Of a stretch of DNA of 15,811 nt, positions 1 to 6,764 are shown piece after piece. Position numbers and translations under genes: made by a program. Each line of letters opens with the position of its first letter. The first letter of the stretch is position 1. Where the stretch lies: positions 1 to 15,811 of the forward strand of contig NW_026971943.1 in assembly GCF_026151205.1 (NCBI RefSeq). The letters are read 5' to 3'. The notes under the pieces were generated by a model. The model was not told the origin of the DNA. It ran no database searches and saw nothing but the letters and a program-made list of their open reading frames with translations. This DNA is from Bolinopsis microptera. Lineage: Eukaryota; Ctenophora; Tentaculata; Lobata; Bolinopsidae.

Positions 1-289
1 TGCGATGGACCAAAAGAGGAGGACCAACCAGAGCAATCATTCTTTCATCTTTTGTTCCAGGATAAAACTGGTCTTTTCCTGAAAGCTTGAGGACGAAATC
101 TTTATTGTAACATGTCTGATCTCTAATGCGCTTGAGCGCTGCTGCTTTTCTGGATAGTAGTGCACCAACTACAACATTCGGTAAAAGAAATTTCACCGAA
201 ACTTCCTCAGGTGTTCTCATTTTCTTTGAAGAAAATTCATCATCATTCCATTGCCCTCCTTGTCTTGAACTAAAGTTTCTCTTGGCCAT
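1..289 (-). CDS. KH-domain RNA-binding protein, NOVA/PCBP-like, N-terminal part (runs off the window)
   Basis: An uninterrupted minus-strand frame of 96 codons starts at an ATG at 289-287 and is still open at position 1. Residues 1-28 are polar and basic (KKMRT). Residues about 29-89 look like a type I KH domain: a first strand near SVKFLLPN, a helix region VGALLSRKAAALKRI, then KLSGKDQFYPGT followed by a hydrophobic strand. The FYPGT stretch resembles the NOVA family. KH domains bind short single-stranded RNA or DNA, usually through a GXXG loop. Here the aligned loop reads SRKA (residues 46-49), so that contact is degenerate. The ATG has purine at -3 and G at +4, and an in-frame TAG lies two codons upstream. 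TTTTAG just before the ATG could also be a splice acceptor. Either a real exon or an intronless copy is possible. The KH assignment is by eye. Confidence 0.65.
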   Translation of the reverse strand, partial: MAKRNFSSRQGGQWNDDEFSSKKMRTPEEVSVKFLLPNVVVGALLSRKAAALKRIRDQTCYNKDFVLKLSGKDQFYPGTKDERMIALVGPPLLVHR

Positions 290-782
290 CACCTAAAACT
301 TGCAGTGTTTGGAGGTTTAGGAAAAGGTTATCTATTACTTGATCCTTGATTAATGATTATCTAGAAAAACAATAAAATGTATTGAACACGAATTAATATA
401 CTTTTGTTTCAATACAATTACATTGTACATGTCAAATAATTGGGTAGTTGAATGAAACTTGTGATACAAATGCCTACGCAGAACCGCGTACTGCCCAGTA
501 TTTCATGCTTGAGTGGTACCGATGTCCGCAGAGGCACACTCAATCATGAGCGTGCGATTTAGGGAATTCTCCTTTATTGGCATTGCAGTTTTAACGGCCT
601 GTACTGCGCGAACGACCGAAATTTCCCCAAAAATTATTATGCTTCTGAAATTTTGGCTCTAGTAACTAATAAATGTGAAATGTAATTGTATGATGACAAT
701 TAAATAGACCCTGAATTTTCAACTTTGACTTTATCTATAATACTTTCAACACTACTATATAACAAATAATTTGAGTTCAGGG
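290..782. other. Intergenic region between the KH gene and LINE ORF1
   Basis: No convincing reading frame is present. It should contain the upstream region of the minus-strand KH gene, and possibly the LINE 5' untranslated region or promoter, but I cannot place the LINE 5' end. A CpG-containing patch at about 475-630 stands out from the AT-rich surroundings and could be promoter sequence for either gene. From 741 onward the frame of LINE ORF1 is open. Confidence 0.4.
503..549. repeat. Imperfect 13-bp inverted repeat
   Basis: Arms at 503-515 and 537-549 (TCATGCTTGAGTG and CACTCAATCATGA) are complementary at 12 of 13 positions, with a 21-base spacer. They lie in the CpG-containing patch. No function is assigned. 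Confidence 0.6.
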
Positions 783-1691
783 ATGGAAAACGATGACGGG
801 CAAACGGGGCACATTGATAGTGCCCCAGCCAGTAGAGAACATGTAGAGACGAATGAACAAGCTGAAGAAGAAATTACTAAACCTGAAGAAGATTGTTTCT
901 GCAAGGAACACATTGAAGATTCTCTATGGATCAGATGTGATTGCTGCATCAAATGGTGTCATCTTGATTGTGTTGGACTGACAGGACTTGACGAGGTTCA
1001 GGTGCTTTTGATCAAACAATATAAGTGTCCACACTGCATTGTCAATGCGACAACAATGCTGATCAAGTTGAGTGAAACCATTAATGAAACGATTACCAAT
1101 GCTGTTAAAAACAGTCTGCAGAACGAGTTACCAACCGCAATGGCTGCTGTCAAAAAAGATATAGTCAATGAATCATCTTCAAAAGTGAAGAGCTACGTTG
1201 ATGCAGCGAAGGTTGACCTCCAGGCAACTATTAGTGACAAGCCACCAACTCAATTAGTGAAGGCAACAGTCCAACAGATTGATGCTGACAAGATCCAACG
1301 GATCAAAAGAGAATGTAATGTGATCATTAGACACGTTCCCGAAACGGCTATCAAAGAGAACAGATCTCAAAGCAATGATCTCAAGTTTTTACATGAAATT
1401 TGTGGCATGGAAGAAGACGTGATTGTGTCCTGTTTTCGGGCAGGTAAATTAACTGAATCTGGTGAAAGCAGAGAACATCAACCTAGACCGCTGATTGTAA
1501 AACTAAAATCAAAAGAGGCTGCATTGTATTGGAGTAACTATGGGAAAGGTTGGAAGATAGAAGTGGATTCTGAGAAAACGAAGAAAGAAGTTTATTGGAT
1601 CAATCAGGATCTGAACAGAGCTGACAGAGACGTCCAATTTTTTGTGAGACAGGAACGGAGAAAGCGACTTGCAGAGAAAGCAAAGCTATAG
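783..1691 (+). CDS. LINE ORF1 protein with PHD finger and RRM-like domain
   Basis: This 302-residue protein starts at the first ATG of the frame (783); the frame itself is open from 741. The N-terminus is acidic. Residues 38-85 form a PHD-type zinc site with the C4HC3 pattern: C38, C40, C52, C55, H60, C63, C82, C85, and the conserved W two residues before H60. Residues about 90-175 are probably helical and may form a coiled coil. Residues about 179-250 look like an RRM-like fold (CNVIIRHVPE, then RAGK, then RPLIVKLKSKEAA), as in many LINE ORF1 proteins. The C-terminus is very basic (RQERRKR). By analogy it packages the element's RNA in a ribonucleoprotein; PHD fingers often read histone tails, so chromatin contact is an inference. 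ORF2 follows in the -1 frame and overlaps the last 67 bases of this frame. Confidence 0.8.
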   Translation: MENDDGQTGHIDSAPASREHVETNEQAEEEITKPEEDCFCKEHIEDSLWIRCDCCIKWCHLDCVGLTGLDEVQVLLIKQYKCPHCIVNATTMLIKLSETINETITNAVKNSLQNELPTAMAAVKKDIVNESSSKVKSYVDAAKVDLQATISDKPPTQLVKATVQQIDADKIQRIKRECNVIIRHVPETAIKENRSQSNDLKFLHEICGMEEDVIVSCFRAGKLTESGESREHQPRPLIVKLKSKEAALYWSNYGKGWKIEVDSEKTKKEVYWINQDLNRADRDVQFFVRQERRKRLAEKAKL

Positions 1692-1708
1692 GATGCCTAA
1701 ACCTTAAA

Positions 1709-4705
1709 TTGTTTTATAGTAACAGTAATAGTTTATATAATAAGTTTTGTGAATTGAGAAATGCTGTTTCGCTGTACCAGTCTGACATTGTTTGCATAAA
1801 TGAAACTCATTTTAACAATGAAATTATTGATGCTGAAATTAGCATACCTGGTTTCAAAATATTTAGAAAAGATAGAGATTTTACAGTTAATGAAGAAGTA
1901 GGAGAAAGTTCTGTTAGTAGTGGTGGAGGCTGTATTATTTATATTAAAGACTCTTTGAACCCAGTTGTCATAGATTGGTTTAGGGTCACTGATTCGATTG
2001 CTGTTGAATTCGATAGCAACATTGGTAGGGTAAATATTGCATGTATTTATAGATCAATGTCTCTTTCTAAAGCGCAGAACAATGCGATGACCAAAATGAT
2101 TGCAAAACTAGCTGTTTTTAATGTTGAATCAATCCTAGTTGGAGATTTAAATTTACCAAATGTATCTTGGCTTAGTGGAACTGTTAATGCTCCTTTAGGA
2201 ACAAGTAATAAGGGTTTAATTATAGAAAAGAATTTTATGGAATGTGTACAAGACAATGGCTTGGTTTGGTATATCACAGATGAAGTTACCAGACGTAGAG
2301 TTGTCAGCGGTAAACTTCAAGAGAGTACACTAGATCAGGTTCTCTCTACAAACGAAGCTATTGTCAATGAAGTAATGATTGTCTCCCCCTTGGGGAAGAG
2401 CGATCATGTTTGTTTTAATGTAGAATTAAATCTAAGTCTTAGTAACAGTAAGCAAGATGATGAGGCTGCAAAGGAGCCTAGAAAGTTATGGGGAAAAGTC
2501 TCTGGCAAAGAATTGTTACACAGATCAGCTGAAATTGACTGGTCTTTTAGTGAGGGTACTTTAACTTCTGAAGATATGTGGAGTGAGTTACACTCAAAGC
2601 TTAACTTAGTATCTGATATAGTTCCGACGGAAAAGAACTTTAAATGTGAGCCTTGGGCAAATTCATCCTTAAAAAGATGCAGGAAAAAGACAGATAAATG
2701 TTGGTATATTTTTGATAATAATCCTTCTTCTGAAAATCTTAATGTTGCACTGAACCAACAAGGACAGTTTGATAGTAATTCATTTAAGTGTAAAGTTAAT
2801 TATGAAAGAAAAATTACACAGTGTATGAAATATAATACAAAGCCATTTTATGCATATTTAAGAGGGAAAAGAGTGTTAAAAAGTTGTGTATCATCCCTGG
2901 AAAAACCGGACGGATCTTTGACCAAAAGTAATTTTGAAACTGCCGAAGTATTGGCTGATGCTTTTGCTTCAGTTTTTGTCAAAGAACCAGATGGACCTTT
3001 GAACAGAGAATGTTATTTTATTGCGGATGAGTTACACATTGAAAATATTGAGATAACAATGGATGATGTTGGCAGAGAACTGAAAAGAATTAATATTAGT
3101 AAAAGTAAAGGGCCAGATGGCATTCATCCTAAATTATTAAAAGAACTTGAACATAATTCAAGTTTTGTTTCTGCTGTGACTAAATTATTTCAAACATGTG
3201 CTTCAAGTGGGAAAATTCCAGAACAGTGGAAGACAGCAAATGTTACATCTCTTTATAAAAAGGGTAGTCGGAAAGATGCCCTAAATTACAGGCCAGTGTC
3301 ACTTACATGCATTTTATGTAAATTATATGAAAAATTAGTAAGGAGGCATATTATGAGTTTTGTTAGTAAGAAGATAAATCCAAACCAGCATGGATTTGTA
3401 GAAGGTAAATCTTGTTTATCTAATCTATTAGAGAGTGTAGAATGTATCATCGAACTATTAGAAGATGGTGCACCCGTAGATGTGTTTTACTTAGATTTTT
3501 GTAAAGCATTTGATAGTGTTCCACATCATAGACTACTTACAAAAATGAGAAATTTGGGTATAAGTGGTAACACTTTAGATATTGTGAAAGACTTTTTATC
3601 TGGAAGAAGATTTAAGACATTTGTTGGTGGAGCATATTCCTACCTTCGTGATGTTTTATCAGGCGTCCCACAAGGGTCTGTTTTAGGTCCTTTATTGTTT
3701 GTCATTTTTATCAATGACTTGCCTGATTGTATTAATGGTATATCAAAACTGTTTGCAGATGATCTTAAAGTTATTATGGATGCCAATGACACTGAAAGCA
3801 CTTTCAATATGTTAGAAAGCTTGCAAAACTGGCAAAATGTGTGGCTGTTAAAGTTTAATCCTAGCAAATGCAAAATAATGCATGTTCCATTTAATGAAAA
3901 TCCCCTTCAAGAATATGTATTTAGTGGTGTTACACTTGAATGTATTGAAGCAGAGAAAGATCTTGGAGTTTTAACTTCTTCAGATTTGAAATGGTCGAAA
4001 CATATTAAAAGTTGTATTAGTAAAGCAAACAGTATGATTGCATGGGTTACAAGGAATCTCATTATAAGAGAAATTAATGTAATGAGAAATGTTTATAAAA
4101 CTATAATAAGACCCCACTTGGAGTATTGTGCTCAGTTGTGGTCTCCACCTGCCTGCCATGGGAATTGGGCTACTATCATTGAACTGGAAAATGTCCAGAG
4201 AAGGTTCACACGCCTTATTGATGATATTGGAACACTTCCTTACAGTGAAAGGTTGGATGCCTTACAGATTACAACACTCGCAGAGAGACGGGTTAGAGGA
4301 GATTTGATTGAAGCCTACAAAATTGTAAATGGATTGGTTGAGTATGGAAAAGATATTTTCAATTTAAGTAGATCGGGAGATAAAATTGTTAGCACTAAAT
4401 CTAACAATATTGATAGAAATATTAAAACCTTGTCTAATAATTTTTTATCAGAGCGTGTTATCAGCTTTTGGAATAAATTGCCATCTTTTGTTAGAAATTC
4501 AGTGTCTGTTATTGATTTTAAAATTAATCTAGAAGAATTTAAAAAGACTAATAATTTAGTAGACACAGGCAACTTTTGGGAAGTGTCAAATATAGTTTTA
4601 GCAAAAATAGAGGGTGTAAATTATATCGAAAAGAAGAAGCAACAAGTCCAATATTTATATAAAAATCCGTGTGTTGCCAAGAGAAAGGGAATAAATATCT
4701 CATGA
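1709..4705 (+). CDS. LINE ORF2 protein: APE endonuclease plus reverse transcriptase (CR1 clade)
   Basis: About 998 residues, counting residue 1 at the TTG at 1709. The endonuclease of the APE/EEP type occupies residues about 1-240, with catalytic motifs NET (E32), GDLN (D146, N148) and SDH (231-233). The reverse transcriptase spans about 450-720, with KGPDGIHPKLL, NYRPVSLT, HGFVEGKS, YLDFCKAFD (D596), GVPQGSVLGPLLF and FADD (682-685). The C-terminal part includes RPHLEYCAQLWSP, typical of CR1 and related elements. It nicks the target DNA and primes reverse transcription there. No stop or frameshift is seen. There is no ATG near the expected start: the frame is open from 1625 and the first in-frame ATG is at 2057, inside the endonuclease. 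Expression may need re-initiation at a non-AUG codon, frameshifting from ORF1, or the start may be lost in this copy. Confidence 0.9.
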   Translation: MFYSNSNSLYNKFCELRNAVSLYQSDIVCINETHFNNEIIDAEISIPGFKIFRKDRDFTVNEEVGESSVSSGGGCIIYIKDSLNPVVIDWFRVTDSIAVEFDSNIGRVNIACIYRSMSLSKAQNNAMTKMIAKLAVFNVESILVGDLNLPNVSWLSGTVNAPLGTSNKGLIIEKNFMECVQDNGLVWYITDEVTRRRVVSGKLQESTLDQVLSTNEAIVNEVMIVSPLGKSDHVCFNVELNLSLSNSKQDDEAAKEPRKLWGKVSGKELLHRSAEIDWSFSEGTLTSEDMWSELHSKLNLVSDIVPTEKNFKCEPWANSSLKRCRKKTDKCWYIFDNNPSSENLNVALNQQGQFDSNSFKCKVNYERKITQCMKYNTKPFYAYLRGKRVLKSCVSSLEKPDGSLTKSNFETAEVLADAFASVFVKEPDGPLNRECYFIADELHIENIEITMDDVGRELKRINISKSKGPDGIHPKLLKELEHNSSFVSAVTKLFQTCASSGKIPEQWKTANVTSLYKKGSRKDALNYRPVSLTCILCKLYEKLVRRHIMSFVSKKINPNQHGFVEGKSCLSNLLESVECIIELLEDGAPVDVFYLDFCKAFDSVPHHRLLTKMRNLGISGNTLDIVKDFLSGRRFKTFVGGAYSYLRDVLSGVPQGSVLGPLLFVIFINDLPDCINGISKLFADDLKVIMDANDTESTFNMLESLQNWQNVWLLKFNPSKCKIMHVPFNENPLQEYVFSGVTLECIEAEKDLGVLTSSDLKWSKHIKSCISKANSMIAWVTRNLIIREINVMRNVYKTIIRPHLEYCAQLWSPPACHGNWATIIELENVQRRFTRLIDDIGTLPYSERLDALQITTLAERRVRGDLIEAYKIVNGLVEYGKDIFNLSRSGDKIVSTKSNNIDRNIKTLSNNFLSERVISFWNKLPSFVRNSVSVIDFKINLEEFKKTNNLVDTGNFWEVSNIVLAKIEGVNYIEKKKQQVQYLYKNPCVAKRKGINIS

Positions 4706-4908
4706 ATTTGTTTTTATTTATTTATTTTTTAAATTAACGGTTTTTAACTTTTTAAACTTTTTTATATGTAAATTAATTATGACAATTATGTTAGTTATAG
4801 AATTTGTTTGTTTTTTAATGACGAAGGCTGTGAAATGTTCACAGTTCTGATAATGAGGAAATCAGAAAGAATGTTTAAAACTAGTGATGATGTTTATGTC
4901 ATTATTCT
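4706..4908 (+). other. LINE 3' untranslated region
   Basis: This is AT-rich sequence between the ORF2 stop and the terminal repeat. It ends with two consecutive hairpins (4828-4867), the expected recognition region for the element's own reverse transcriptase. Confidence 0.7.
4828..4867 (+). other. Two back-to-back hairpins in the LINE 3' end
   Basis: Hairpin 1 pairs CTGTGAA (4828-4834) with TTCACAG (4838-4844), a perfect 7-bp stem with a 3-base loop. Hairpin 2 pairs TTCTGAT (4845-4851) with ATCAGAA (4861-4867), a perfect 7-bp stem with a 9-base loop. They are directly adjacent and about 40 bases before the repeat tail. Confidence 0.75.
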
Positions 4909-4928
4909 TAATCTAATCTAATCTAATC
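4909..4928 (+). repeat. (TAATC)4 terminal repeat of the LINE
   Basis: Four exact TAATC units. The position, after the ORF2 stop and the hairpins, matches the short-repeat tail that replaces poly(A) in CR1-like elements. Confidence 0.8.
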
Positions 4929-4930
4929 TA

Positions 4931-5358
4931 TAAATATAACATAATCTGTATTGATTGTTTTGTGGCAAATGAAAATTTTATTCTCTTCTTCTTAAGAGGT
5001 GTACTGCAATGAATTACTCAGTACATTGCTAAGAGGTACTAGTGGTGAAATATTTCAGATTGATCAGAAACATTTTCATTGCACCCTTAAGTAACTTGTA
5101 GCATAATGAAAATAACATAATAATGGTTTTAACTTATCCAAATGAACGTTAATATTTGCATTTTTATGTATTCTGAATGATTGGTTTGAGTCAAATTGTA
5201 TTGAATTGTGTTCGGCCTTCTGAGCTACGCTTGAAAAAATGGGAAGTTTAGGGATATAACTAAGGATCTGTTTGCGTTGGATCGGTGCAAAGTTACAAAT
5301 TAGTGAAATGTCTCCTCTGTTGACTCAGCCGTATGATCGAAAAACTGTGATTTAAGGT
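4931..5358. other. Unassigned intergenic DNA
   Basis: I see no gene, RNA or mobile element here. A small near-duplication of AAGAGGTACT-type sequence occurs at about 4995-5040, with no obvious role. Confidence 0.4.
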
Positions 5359-5383
5359 TAAGATAAGATAAGATAAGATAAGA
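5359..5383. repeat. (TAAGA)5 microsatellite
   Basis: Five exact tandem TAAGA units, adjacent to the hairpin of the presumed antisense LINE tail. Confidence 0.9.
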
Positions 5384-5420
5384 TTTAAATTTATGCCTCT
5401 CTGGGCATCTCATATACAAA
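5359..5420 (-). mobile_element. Probable antisense 3' tail of a second CR1-like LINE
   Basis: Read on the minus strand, a 5-bp stem (ATGCC/GGCAT, 5393-5408) with a 6-base loop is followed by AAATTTAAA and then (TCTTA)5, which is (TAAGA)5 on the plus strand at 5359-5383. Hairpin followed by pentanucleotide repeat is the layout of CR1 3' ends, and the first LINE in this window has a similar one. No coding remnant is visible, so it would be a severely 5'-truncated copy. The left end of the fragment (5420) is approximate. Confidence 0.5.
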
Positions 5421-6110
5421 TATAATTACTTCAAAACATTAACATAGTAATGCACCAGCACAATAGACATAGTACTATGCTATGTACTTACTCATATGAA
5501 AGCTGATTACTGTGTCGTAGCACACCAATCCATAATTTCCTGATAAATGCTTCATAACTTCGTAATTTCAAATTCGTTTTGCATATAATTTTTGGTTTAG
5601 ATAAAGTGGTCTTTAGCATTGTTCTCAGAGAACGATGTATGCAATTTAATATTTAATGGGCATGGTCTCTAGTATGAGGGCAGAATCCTTAAACAAGCGA
5701 AGTAGAGCAACGATCTCGTCAGCGTCAGCGAATCAAGCATGACAGTACGCGCGGCGAAAAAAGCGACATTGTCGTTCATCATTATTTCATATTTGCATTA
5801 TAATAATATAATATTTTTTTAATAATTATTTTTATATTTGAATCATAAATAAAATATTTAATGCTTGTTGCAACAATACAAATTGCCTAAACCATATTGG
5901 GACTAACTTTTTTTGGACATCAAGCTTTAAAACAGTTTAAACCTTTATAGAATTAAATTTCAAGGATTTAAGAAAAAGATTTTTTTTGAAATTATGTTTT
6001 GAATAAAGTTTTAGAAAACATTGAAGAAACCAACAATATAATTATTTTAAAAAAGCAGAATGAATATTTTTAGTTTCATCCCCATTGTATCACGTGGTGA
6101 CCCCCACTGT
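5421..6110. other. Unassigned AT-rich intergenic DNA with a CG-rich patch
   Basis: No supportable gene. A 13-base palindrome, GTTCTCAGAGAAC, lies at 5621-5633. A CpG-rich stretch at about 5700-5780 includes CGCGCGGCG, similar to GC-rich pieces in the hairpin cluster further right, so some of it may belong to the same repeat family. Confidence 0.35.
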
Positions 6111-6195
6111 CACTTCACTATAGTGTAGTGTATCGTCTTCGACGATACAGAGGGAGCCGCGCACTTCGTGCGCGGCGGGTCATACAACGTATGAC
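6111..6195. repeat. Run of four adjacent hairpins
   Basis: Hairpin A: 6111-6130, arms of 10 bases with one mismatch around a CACTATAGTG core. Hairpin B: GTATCGTC/GACGATAC (6130-6137 and 6141-6148), loop TTC. Hairpin C: GCCGCGCAC/GTGCGCGGC (6156-6164 and 6168-6176), loop TTC. Hairpin D: GTCATAC/GTATGAC (6179-6185 and 6189-6195), loop AAC. Stems B, C and D are perfect at 8, 9 and 7 bp. The 9-mer of C recurs at 6550-6558 beside the TTAA-bounded element, suggesting a common origin. Function unknown. Confidence 0.75.
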
Positions 6196-6244
6196 AACAT
6201 CCCCATAAACATGTTAAGCAAATTTTTCATTAAGTCTTTGAATG

Positions 6245-6335
6245 TTTATAACCTACCAGAACGGTGCGCGCGCCGAGTTGGACTCGTCGACAGTCCTAAT
6301 ATATGGAACAAATATTTTACGAGTATCACCCGTTA
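6245..6335. mobile_element. Left-truncated copy of the TTAA-type miniature element
   Basis: This 91-base stretch closely matches 6583-6667, sharing AACCTACCAG, GCGCGCCGAGTTGGACT, GTCGAC, ATGGAACA and the end TTTTACGAGTATCACCCGTTA. It has the right inverted terminus but no matching left terminus. Similar sequences (ATTAAGTCTTTG) flank it on both sides, near 6230 and 6344. Confidence 0.6.
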
Positions 6336-6559
6336 TGTGTTAATTAAGTCTTTGCATGACATACCTAGAATTCTATTTTGTATTTAAATTTTTAAATTTT
6401 TGCAAAAGTATTTATAATGACGTATGTGTGATTGGTGATGATATGATATTTATGTAATTAACCTTTTACTTGATTCGATTTATCCTGCATACATTAGCTT
6501 ATTAGTTAGTTAATTGGTTTCCTTAACTTTGCAAAAAGTCGAAAAGAACGCCGCGCACC

Positions 6560-6668
6560 TTAACGGGTGATACTCTTGTAGGTTTACAACCTACCAGGAA
6601 GCGCGCCGAGTTGGACTTGTCGACGGTCCAATACATGGAACAGATTTTTTACGAGTATCACCCGTTAA
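6560..6668. mobile_element. Miniature inverted-repeat element bounded by TTAA
   Basis: The ends TTAACGGGTGATACTC (6560-6575) and GAGTATCACCCGTTAA (6653-6668) are perfect 16-base inverted repeats. The outermost four bases are TTAA on both sides, the duplication produced by piggyBac-type transposases. The 109-base element has no coding capacity. Inside, GTAGGTT/AACCTAC (6578-6584 and 6588-6594) forms another 7-bp hairpin with a 3-base loop. A partial second copy lies at 6245-6335. The link to piggyBac is inferred only from TTAA. Confidence 0.65.
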
Positions 6669-6764
6669 CATTTTTCTTTGAAATGTTTAAAATAACCGTA
6701 GTGTTTACATACGTTATCAGTCAAGTAATCGTTATTTTAATCACTGAGGGTTATTCACATTTAA
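6669..6764. other. AT-rich spacer between the TTAA-type element and the TATCCACCA repeats
   Basis: Short AT-rich sequence with no feature I can support. A 69-codon frame starting inside the miniature element passes through it but has no recognisable features. Confidence 0.4.

Larger units (their letters stand above)
741..4930 (+). mobile_element. CR1-clade non-LTR retrotransposon (LINE), nearly complete
   Basis: The element comprises ORF1 (PHD finger and RRM-like domain), ORF2 (APE endonuclease and reverse transcriptase), a 3' untranslated region with two hairpins, and a terminal pentanucleotide repeat in place of poly(A). Microsatellite tails with an upstream hairpin, and PHD fingers in ORF1, are known in CR1-like elements. 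The 3' end is near 4928-4930. The 5' end is not determined; 741 is only where the ORF1 frame opens. No target-site duplication is convincing. Both long frames are intact, which suggests a young copy. Confidence 0.85.

Noticed and set aside
1637-1643. ATTTTTT run in LINE ORF1 as a -1 slippery site for ORF2
   Set aside because: The first base is A rather than T, so it does not satisfy X XXY YYZ; only weak slippage would be expected.
757-4945. ATATAAC...ATAAT at both ends of the LINE as a target-site duplication
   Set aside because: The two stretches differ by an indel, are low-complexity AT sequence, and would leave almost no 5' untranslated region; chance is the better explanation.
6245-6300. 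tRNA-like or SINE head in the GCGCGCCGAGTTGGACTCG region
   Set aside because: No A box/B box pair (no GGTTCGAATCC-like sequence) and no cloverleaf; it is better explained as part of the inverted-repeat element.
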